Assembly: GCA_020746835.1 (NCBI GenBank)
Contig: JAGPNK010000030.1
Span: forward strand, 124,001-188,000
DNA from: Stachybotrys elegans
Taxonomy: Eukaryota > Ascomycota > Sordariomycetes > Hypocreales > Stachybotryaceae
Direction of reading: 5' to 3'
Length of the DNA stretch: 64,000 nucleotides
Shown here: piece by piece, positions 56,548 through 64,000 of the stretch
How positions within the stretch are numbered: position 1 is the stretch's first letter
Layout of the letters: the number at the start of each line of letters is the position of its first letter
The notes under the pieces: model-generated
What the model was told of the DNA's origin: nothing
Database searches by the model: none
The model's input: only the letters and a program-made list of their open reading frames with translations
Position numbers and translations under genes: made by a program

Positions 56548-58348
56548 CTATTTTAGGCCAAGAAAACGTTTCACCTCCTGCTTGATGAACTCTGCGTCAT
56601 CTTCATTCCACCCACCCCCAGCGAGATGACCCCAGATACTGTCGATAACCCGGAGTTCACCCTTGTTCAAGTGCTCAACCTCGAGCTCGCTGTCCGCGGG
56701 CGGGAAATACTGGTCTGTGCGGCTTGGCATCACCAGAACTCTCGCATCTATTCTGTGGAGCGCCTTGGCCAGGTCGCCGCCGTCCTCGGGGTGGTAGACT
56801 GAGATGTCGCCCTTCTGCCATGTCGACAGCAGCACGAGGATGTCATTGGCGTCCATATCCCTGGTCCAGACGTCGCCGAGGTAGCCGAGCAGCGTCTTGT
56901 AGCTGAGCCGCTCCCAGGCGCGGGCGCGGAACCACTCCTGGGACAGCGCCCAGGTCGAGTAGGCACGCCAGAAGGCCTTGATGCCGTGGGCGGGGTACTC
57001 GGTGTAGTTGCCGCCGTGGAAGTCAAAAGCGGTGACCAGGGCGAGGCGCGGGCCCTCGATGAAGGACCAATTGTGTGGGCTGGTGCGCGCGCTGGCGGCG
57101 ATGACGACGGCGTTGTCGACAAACCCCGGGAAGCGCGACAGCATGTGGTACGTCTGCTTGCCGCCCAGTGAGAAGCCGACTTCGGCAAAAAGCCGGCGCA
57201 CGCCCAATTTCTCCGTTAGCAGCGCGTGCTGCAGGACCACGTTGTCTTCAAAAGTGACACGCGGGAAGTTAGGCCCGCTCCAGGGCGCCGGCGTGTTGGA
57301 CGGCGATGACGACTCGCCCGCGCCGAGCAGGGACGTCACAACGATAAAGAACTTGTCTGGGGGGAAAGGTGGAGCCGCTCCTCCACCAGCACTCGAGTAC
57401 AAGAACGGCGTCGTCGTTGCCAACACGCTACGAAAGGACGACGGGATCAGGACCGCCGGGTTGGACGGCGAGCCAAATGTCCAGTAGGCAAGTGTGGCCG
57501 GGAACGTGACCCCAGCGGGCTCGGACTGGCCCGACAGCGTGATTTCCTTGTTGAAGTACTGTATCTTTGGAATCTCTGGCGTCTTGTCCCCGAGACTCGC
57601 TTCGATGAGATGGAATCCGAGACGCTCTTTGTCTGCATATCCAGGGACGTATTTCCTTCCCCATGGGGCCATAAAGGTATCTGGCAATTGCCATGTTAGT
57701 CTTCCACAGATGTGACCCAAGAAAGCTAAGCGACTCACCCCATGTCGTTTCAGGCTTCGTCCGGCATAGACCGATCATGATCCTCCGGATACCCTCTGTA
57801 ATGTCGTGGCGCGGGAAAGCCTTGTTGACAGCATTGAAATCATCCCATGTTAAAATCCCAGTTATATCACTTTCCGGGCCTCTGAAGTCCGCACCGGCTC
57901 CAAAGGTGACTGCCCTCACAACGGGCTCCTTGAAACGGGCGATGGAAGGCACTGCGTGTATGGCGATGGCATCCCAGACAAGCTGGAGCCTGCGCTCATC
58001 CCAATTAGCCGCTAGTCCATTCTTCTGCTGCTCTTCAATCCAGCTGCGCGCGGCGAACGCGCCATCGACTTCGAAGCGCTTATCCTTGGACACGAGCTCG
58101 TCCATGACATCCCAACCGAGGTCATGTAGGACTGCGGCAAGTGCGTGCGCCTCGAGATCCATCTCCGTTACTTTACCCTTTTCAAAGAGTCCTTGGTGGA
58201 TGATGACGCCGAAAATCCACGTGCGCATCACATGGTTGAATGTCATGTCGTCGCTATGAGCCCGGGCATATTCAACGGCGGCACGGACTATTGGGGTGTC
58301 AACGACAGAAACCCCGGCGACGATTTTCTGGGGGAGTTGAGAAGCCAT
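56548..58348 (-). CDS. Fusion protein: HD-domain (cyanamide-hydratase-like) plus MetX-like alpha/beta hydrolase
   Basis: Two exons (58348-57739 and 57680-56548, 58 bp intron 57738-57681) read in frame as 580 residues. The N-terminal part (1-215) is an HD-domain protein: His39 in FNHVMRTW, His75-Asp76 in AAVLHDLGWD and a later Asp near 154 (FGAGADFRG) are the expected metal ligands. The KPETTWDTFMAPWGRKYVPG end matches the usual C-terminus of this HD family, which includes fungal cyanamide and isocyanide hydratases. Without a stop, an alpha/beta hydrolase follows (about 225-580). It has GFSLGGKQ (Ser374), PSRTDQYFPP (Asp526) and IWGHLAGGG (His555), the layout of homoserine O-acetyltransferase-like proteins. 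I do not know this fusion from the families named. It is divergent from a beta-carbonic anhydrase, 817 bp between starts. No signal peptide is seen, so cytosolic. A missed splice joining two genes is the main alternative. Confidence 0.82.
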
Positions 58349-59165
58349 GGGAGATTGAAGTTTGTGTAGTCTTTGTAGGGATTGTTAGGATGGAGGGTTC
58401 AAGCAGGTGTTGAAGCTACTAGTGAGCTCAGGGACGTTGTAGATCTTTGCATGGTTCCTGCAGGTTAAATACTTCGAATGGTCTGTATCTCAGCTTTCGC
58501 CTTGTTCTTATTTCCAATTGTGTAAGTGTAGCCCCGATGAGGCGCGGATCTTAATTGAGTAATCAGCACGTATTACAGGGCTCCAGTTGACTGGGACGCC
58601 GGTGGGCGAATGCTTGAGAGCAACATGACGTTGCGAGGATTAAGTTTGACTGGGGCATTTATGTAACAGCACCCTTGCAGAGTCATGTGTGGTTGGTAAT
58701 ACCCTTGCACCTTTAGCTGACATAGCACGCCTGGTTCCTCGCCGCGGCAGGCATTCCCGGCCAATCAGCTCTTTCTATCCGCCATTTGCCGGGGTTTGTT
58801 GTTCACTAATCAGTGGTTTGCTCCGAGCAAGACCGGAGTTAGAAAATGTTAGTGGCAGTATTACTCATCTCAAGTTGCTTACAGCCTACCTCCTACGGCA
58901 ACAATAATTCCCTGAGTACGTAGCATCAGGATGAGGCAAGGGGAGGAAGCTTGTCGAATGATTTCGATGTGCTTTCACACAGCCCAGATATCGCTGTGTT
59001 TTTTTATTTCGGAACAAGTATAAGTATAGGGGTTGTCCCTCTAAGGATTCTAATGTTCAACCACCCACAAAGCACTTAACTTTCAAGAATCCCCAATCCA
59101 ACCAGATACTATACTACCAAACACAAAAAGCTCGGACAACTTCATCCTCTCACTTAGTCCAAGCG
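58349..59165. promoter_or_regulatory. Shared divergent promoter region of the HD-hydrolase fusion and carbonic anhydrase
   Basis: An 817 bp spacer without a gene. On the plus side a TATA-like AAGTATAAGTATAG lies about 150 bp upstream of the carbonic anhydrase ATG. No distinct operator stands out. Confidence 0.35.
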
Positions 59166-59936
59166 ATGGCGACCACGGTAGCAGACCTCATCGCAGATTG
59201 CGAGTGCGCGCCCTTTCAAACCCAGTAGAAATGTGCGGCGTCAATATTAACATTAAGTATAGGCCTCGTGACTTCACGCCATTCCCCACCCTTGCTGAGG
59301 CAAACGCAAATGGCAAGCCCCGCCTCACAATCGTTGGTACTTAATAACTAGCCCTTTATGTTTCATACATGCAGTCCTCTAACTATTGTTCTTTTAGTCT
59401 CATGCATGGATCCACGCTGCAGCATTGAAAAGTTCATTGGCCTGAATGTTGGAAGCAAGACAGGCGAATGTAAGTTACAGCCGTGAACAACCCAAGATAG
59501 TGGTTAACCTGGTAGCCAGTGGTCATGCAGTCTCGGAATGCCGGCGGGAACATTCGGTTTGCTGTCCGGGATATTCTCTTGATAGACAGACAGTTTGGCC
59601 TCGATGAAGTGGTTGTAGTCCACCATACCGACTGCGGCTCCCTAACGTTCACCAACGAAGGGCTGCGCGATGCCGTCAAGGAGAGAATTGACTCAGCCCA
59701 TTGGAGCGAGATCGATAAGATCAACTGGGGTGCGAATACGGAGTAAGTCAGCAGAGATCTCAGCCATTTAGGAATGCTCTCATTACTGAAACTCTCTTAG
59801 TATGGCGGCCAGCGTTAGGGGAGATCTCGAGTGGCTTCGTGCCACACCCCTGATTAGGGACGAGCTAAAGCTAAACGCCCGCGGATTCATTTTTGACATC
59901 AAAACAGGCGAGGCCGAGGAAATCAAGCTGGCTTAG
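59166..59936 (+). CDS. Small beta-class carbonic anhydrase (possible COS-hydrolase-like clade)
   Basis: Zinc enzyme of about 170 residues, shorter than the 200-230 of most fungal beta-CAs. The ATG at 59166 (MATTVADLIADCE) needs a short 38 bp intron to reach PRDFTPFPTLAEANANGKPR; an in-frame ATG at 59231 avoids that intron. Further introns lie at about 59337-59398, 59470-59525 and 59742-59800. Zinc and active-site motifs are complete: SCMDPRCS (CxDxR) and VVHHTDCGSL (HxxC), plus RNAGGNIR. The C-terminal part is DMAASVRGDLEWLRATPLIR and ends KTGEAEEIKLA. Small beta-CAs of this type in fungi include carbonyl sulfide hydrolases, so CO2 hydration or COS hydrolysis are both possible. It is divergent from the HD-hydrolase fusion. 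Confidence 0.83.
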
Positions 59937-60860
59937 CCATCATGTATTTGTGTGTGGTATATCAACGATAGACAGTGGTTTATTTATGTATACGCTCTAG
60001 TGCTTCACAGCTGTCTCCATACCGTTGCCTATAGATGCTCACTCCTAGTATCCTCACGTCCTTCAACTTCTCCACTTCACGAACCCGTATTGCCACAGTA
60101 ACAGGAGAATGGCGGCGAATAAGCTGAATGCAACACCTGACATTGTGTGTTCTTCGTCCAGCGTTGCTGCATCCCACGAGCTGCCTTCCTATACACCTTG
60201 ATTGCGTGCCATGTGCACAGGTAGAAATAAAACAAGATAGTACAGGTGATCCACAGGTGCCAGAGGAATAACTTGGCCCTTCTCGCGAGGGCTGCACTGC
60301 GTGTGGTTGCGGCTGGTTTGCCTGTTGTCTTCTTCGCGACTGGACAATGGCGCCAGCTCTGTCAAATGACTATCCACTGAGGATTTGCCTCGCGACAATG
60401 TTCGTAGACTCTGGACGCTTACCGACTTTACATGCAGCTTGGTCTAGGGCAGAACCCGCGTGCCAGTCGACTTTACCTTGCCTGTCATATTCGTTCCATC
60501 GTCATGGTAAAGTTGCCACCGCCATTGTCAATGTGGTTGGTAACCCAAGCGGGTTGGGATGGGGAGGAGGAGGATTATCTCTGCGCTGCTGTTGCAGACT
60601 CAAGGTGGAGTGCGTTAGCCCCAGCAGTTCCTGCCAAGGAATGACGTGCCTGCCCCAAGGTCTTGGCACCTGGTCTGTGTTTTCATGATCTGCGGCAGAG
60701 CGAACCAACATGGACACAGCTACTCTAAGCATGCATGGATGCACCGCGAGCGACGGCAATGATATAACGATGCAGCCAACATCGAACCGCCAACTGGGGA
60801 GCGCAAGCCAAGCGAATACAGCAACTAGACCGGTGAAAACCGGCAGCGGTCTACGGTCTG
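59937..60860. other. Spacer without recognisable genes
   Basis: Overlapping short frames on both strands, none with family motifs or a splice pattern. Likely contains the 3' end of the carbonic anhydrase transcript. Confidence 0.4.
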
Positions 60861-61740
60861 CGCTTGAGTCTCAAAAACCTGGTGAGCGACTGCCGAAACC
60901 ATGCCGACGGCGAGACTGACGCAATCACGGGGAGAATTGCATGGGGGTCTACCACTCTCCTATTCCACGAGATGGTGGAATTTGTGGGCTTATTCGCCGA
61001 AGATGTCAAGCGGGCGTTCTTCGAGCAGCCAGGGACTCTGAGACTGGCAAGACGAGGATTAGGACTGGATTCGGCCCGGGCCCGGGCGCGGAGGCTGAAG
61101 CTGATGTAGCTGGTCTGCTCGCGGCACTAAACAACCCCAGTCCGACAAGCAGGATTTTGACGAAGACGGTCTCGATCTCGCCGGGCGCACGGCTACGTTC
61201 CCGGGCCAGGGCGGTGGTGACGATGCCCAGCCAACGACCTCGAGCCCTGAGCTGTAAAACGCCCTCTACGATGCATTCGCTTGCTACCTCAGCATCGGTA
61301 GGGGCAGCTGACTTGTGGACGCCCCAAGTTTCTGGTATCAGATCTACGATGACGTGTCACATGGCACACTAGCTGCTGGTGCCATCGCGGTCTTTGAGAG
61401 CGGGCCGCGTCATGCGGCAGTCTCTCGAGCTACGGCCTCCTGTCGCCCCGGCTCCCGGCACCTTGCTCGACCCAGAGACGGGCAATTTCACTGTGAGCAA
61501 TACGACTGGCACGTGGCTCGTCCGGTCCGTGGTCTCTGTCCCGGGGCAGATTCCTTGGCGTTTGCCCCTAAAAAGCTTGTCGCAGTCAAGCAATCCCGAT
61601 TGGCAGGCCCCCCAAAGCTTGTTTCGCGCTCGTGGTCAGGGTGGCCCCGCCGACCGTTTCTGAGGATTGACTACGAGACGCGCGGCTTAGGTTTGAGCTA
61701 CCGTTTTGGGTCCAGCGGGTCAAACAGGTGACCACGGCAG
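60860..61740 (+). pseudogene. Decayed coding sequence of unknown family
   Basis: GC-rich, coding-like patches in changing frames: GFGPGPGAEAEADVAGLLAA, NALYDAFACYLS, APSFWYQIYDDVSHGTLAAG with AIAVFESGPR, then TLLDPETGNFTVSNTTGTWL and SVVSVPGQIPWRLPLKSL. Stops separate them. Composition and style resemble the relics at 22-28 kb, but no shared segment was found by eye. Confidence 0.45.
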
Positions 61741-62110
61741 CACCCGGGCAGGCTTACTGCAGTCCTCCTATCAAACGTGATCAAACATTAGCAGCCAGGC
61801 CATGAGGCCATCACGGAGGCGAGTCGGGGACTCCTGCGCTGGGTGAAACAGCAACTCCCTTATTGGGATTGGGTCATTGGCTGGTGCCCCTGTAAAGGAT
61901 TGCGTGTTGTCGGCACCGGCACGCGCGCGCCCAATGCTATCGTAGTCGCCTGCTGGTATAGTGACAAGGGCATCATAAGATGCGTTTACATATATAGATT
62001 GCCAACATCTACTTGCGTTCCTCACTCATTCTTCTTGGCACACACTACCGGTATCACAGCAACCTCCTCTTGCTCGAGCTGCCATCCCTACCTCCTTTTG
62101 CAATAGCAAT

Positions 62111-63184
62111 ATGCCAGCTTTTTCCAAAGCCCTCCTCGCGGCAGCAGTTGCCCCGGCTGCCATCGGAGCCGCCCTCCCGTGCTCTGTCGCCAGTGGCAAT
62201 GTCGGGCCCGGCATGAGCTCGATCAAGACGGCCCGCAAGGTCGACTCGAACGCCCTAGGCCACGGCGCCCGGGCCTTCTACAACGCCCATCTCAAGTTTG
62301 GCGCTACTCCCCCGGATGCGCTGGTCGCCGCCGTCGCCAAGGTGAAGGCTGCCAATGTCGAGCGCCGTGATCAGGGCTCGGTGGTCACCACTCTGATCAA
62401 CAGCGAGGACGAGGCCTACGATGCACCAGTCTCCATCGGCACCCCGGCCCAGCCACTCAACCTCGATTTCGACACGGGATCGTCTGACCTATGGGTCTTC
62501 AGCAGCTCGACGCCCTTCAGCGAGCGTAACGGGCAGAACATTTACACGCCCTCGGAGAGCAGCACCGCCAAGAAGCTTAGCGGTGAGAGCTGGAAGATTT
62601 CATACGGCGACGGCAGCTCCTCGAGCGGCTTCGCCTTTTCGGATGTAGTAACCATTGGTGGCCTCACCGCTACTGGCCAAGCCGTTGAGGCCGCTTCACG
62701 GGTGTCTCAGAGCTTTACCAGCGAGTCTGCCACCGATGGTCTAGTCGGTCTTGCCTTTAGCAGCATCAATACTGTCAGGCCGAACCAGCAGACGACTTTT
62801 TTTGATACCGTGAAGCCGTCCCTGGCCTCGCCTGTCTTCACTGCCGATCTCAAGCACCAGGCTCGTAAGTACCTCTCCTTCCCTTATAGGTCAGACCCTA
62901 ATCACCTATCGGAGTAGCTGGCACATACAACTTTGGCTTCATTGATACGTCAGCCTTTACCGGCTCGATCACCTATACGTCAGTCGACAACGGTCACTAT
63001 TCCCGGCAGCCTTATGAATCTCGGTCCGTCAGGATCCGGGAATAGCTGCTTTGGCGGCCTGCAGTCCAGCGGCACTATCGGTATTAATATCTTTGGCGAT
63101 GTCGCGCTTAAAGCCGCCTTTGTCGTCTTCGACAGCGGCTCCCAGGGGCAGCCTCAGCTCGGCTGGGCTTCCAAGAACCTATAG
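62111..63184 (+). pseudogene. Penicillopepsin-type aspartic protease with deleted catalytic half
   Basis: The first 256 residues look intact: signal peptide (1-21), propeptide, LNLDFDTGSSDLWVF with catalytic Asp121, and the flap YGDGSSSSGFAFSD. A spliced intron near 62864-62916 leads to GTYNFGFIDTSAFTGSITYT, then SVDN, where the sequence jumps to TIPGSLMNLGPSGSGNSCFG and the normal C-terminus (INIFGDVALKAAFVVFDSGS, LGWASKNL). About 80-90 residues are missing, including the second catalytic DTGT motif, and the join is out of frame. A working secreted pepsin-like enzyme cannot be made from this copy. A TATA-like ACATATATAG lies about 120 bp upstream. The rest is so well kept that the deletion is probably recent. 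Confidence 0.88.
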
Positions 63185-63337
63185 ATATAGTAACTAAGTC
63201 TTCAAAAGCAAAAGGCTGGCCGTTTATGTATGATTGCACTATGCGATGTGTCATAGAGATTTAAAATTCATGCGGGCTGGGAAACAGAGTCCAATCCTGA
63301 TCAATGTCCAACAATGCTGCATCCATGCAGAAGGATG

Positions 63338-63376
63338 CACTATCCCTTTGAGTGTGGTAAGGTCGCAAGTATGTCA
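63338..63376 (+). repeat. Inverted partial copy of the 63.57-63.60 kb gene segment
   Basis: CTTTGAGTGTGGTAAGGTCG with flanks is nearly identical to the complement of 63565-63600, which encodes IYPLECGKVASMY in the small gene. The two lie about 190 bp apart in opposite orientation. Confidence 0.8.
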
Positions 63377-63399
63377 CAGATAGGGTTTTTGACCAATAA

Positions 63400-63519
63400 A
63401 AATACAGAAAAAAATCGTGACTTTAGCTCTCTAAGATATTAGGTTATAATAGAAGTCCTAGCATTCCTACTAGTATATATCGCTACACTATATATATCTT
63501 TAATAGAGAGAAATTAAAG
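63400..63519 (+). other. Short AT-rich stretch
   Basis: Rich in TATA and TTA words (TATATATCGCTACACTATAT), similar in style to 39045-39290. Non-coding. Confidence 0.5.
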
Positions 63520-64000
63520 TTACTTCTTGTACTGACCTAAATTGAGGGGCAGGTGGGTCGAATACATGCTTGCGACCTTACCACACTCAAGGGGATAGAT
63601 GGATGAGCCGTCCATCTCTTCTACCTGTTCAGTAGAACTGAAGAGGCCCACCTCAGGAGATCCATATACCAGAAACTCCAGATTGCAAGGCTCCGGGACC
63701 GCTTCCAGGAACTCGGGGCACTGGCGGGCAAAGATATTGAAGCGGCCCAGCCGACGGCCTACGCACAATTTTGCCAAAGTAGGGAATCTGGACGCGCTCC
63801 TCTGCGGTGCTGTCGTGCTGTTGACCCCCGCTGCTCCACGATGGGATTACCTGCAATGCTCTGGCATTGACCAGCGATGATACGCCCTCCAACTCCCGGA
63901 AAACTGTGACCGCTTCCCCTATCAATCCCGCGTCTTCCGTCGAGCTACGACTGGGCTGACCAAGACAAGAACGACGGCTGCAGTGAAGCCAACGAAGTTG
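63520..64000 (-). CDS. Small, possibly secreted protein, unrecognised family (partial, maybe decayed)
   Basis: From the right edge the minus strand reads NFVGFTAAVVLVLVSPVVAR, a signal-peptide-like run whose ATG lies beyond 64000. A frame change follows: AGLIGEAVTVFRELEGVSSL in another frame, and then a C-terminal part ECGKVASMYSTHLPLNLGQY ending at 63520. This includes CPEFLEAVPEPCNLEFLVYG and LFSSTEQVEEMDGSSIYP. Introns could explain one change of frame (GTAGCT and GTAATC are possible donors), but I cannot prove a full model. An inverted fragment lies at 63338. Function unknown. Confidence 0.4.

Overview
The window is nuclear DNA of a filamentous ascomycete (Pezizomycotina, probably a sordariomycete). 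Genes carry 46-60 bp GT-AG introns, often with a CTAAC/CTGAC-like branch site close to the acceptor. The gene families are typical of such fungi: subgroup C chitinase, LysM protein, HET proteins, GMC oxidoreductase, cerato-platanin, Zn2Cys6 regulator, PDR-type ABC transporter and UstYa-like relic. Nothing in the sequence fixes genus or species. Intact genes are separated by long stretches of decayed coding sequence and dispersed repeats, so the region looks like an accessory or subtelomere-like compartment (inference).

Layout. 1-7.1 kb: a ChtBD1-GH18 chitinase (minus, running off the left edge) and a LysM protein (plus) share a promoter. 7.3-8.0 kb: hypothetical protein. 9.75-10.85 kb: proline-iminopeptidase-like hydrolase. 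11.6-13.0 kb: a second, ruined LysM/chitinase pair. 13.5-15.3 kb: HET protein. 17.5-18.3 kb: UstYa-like pseudogene. 20.2-21.8 kb: intact GMC oxidoreductase. 22.1-28.2 kb: two divergent relics of large unidentified proteins. 31.1 kb: cerato-platanin. 31.7-39.0 kb: Zn2Cys6 regulator divergent from a PDR-type ABC transporter, with a CGG-N12-CCG palindrome between them. 39.0-41.5 kb: AT-rich, gene-poor.

41.5-43.5 kb: a protein with four CCHC zinc knuckles and a possible uracil-DNA-glycosylase-like N-terminus. 46.0-47.9 kb: a protein with paired GRF-like zinc fingers and a low-complexity FG/T/S/P tail. 49.35-51.9 kb: membrane-anchored HET gene with one in-frame stop. 52.7-54.4 kb: flavin monooxygenase. 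56.5-58.35 kb: an unusual fusion of an HD-domain hydratase-like protein with a MetX-like alpha/beta hydrolase, divergent from a small beta-carbonic anhydrase at 59.2-59.9 kb. 62.1-63.2 kb: an aspartic protease that has lost its second catalytic half. 63.5-64.0 kb: part of a small, possibly secreted protein.

Likely working units are the chitinase/LysM pair (chitin degradation plus chitin binding), the regulator/transporter pair (controlled export) and the HD-hydrolase/carbonic anhydrase pair (possibly small nitrile, cyanamide or sulfur compound metabolism; inference only). A roughly 95 bp dispersed repeat occurs four times, once inside the regulator/transporter promoter. All introns and exon joins were read by eye from splice consensus and frame; none is confirmed by transcripts.
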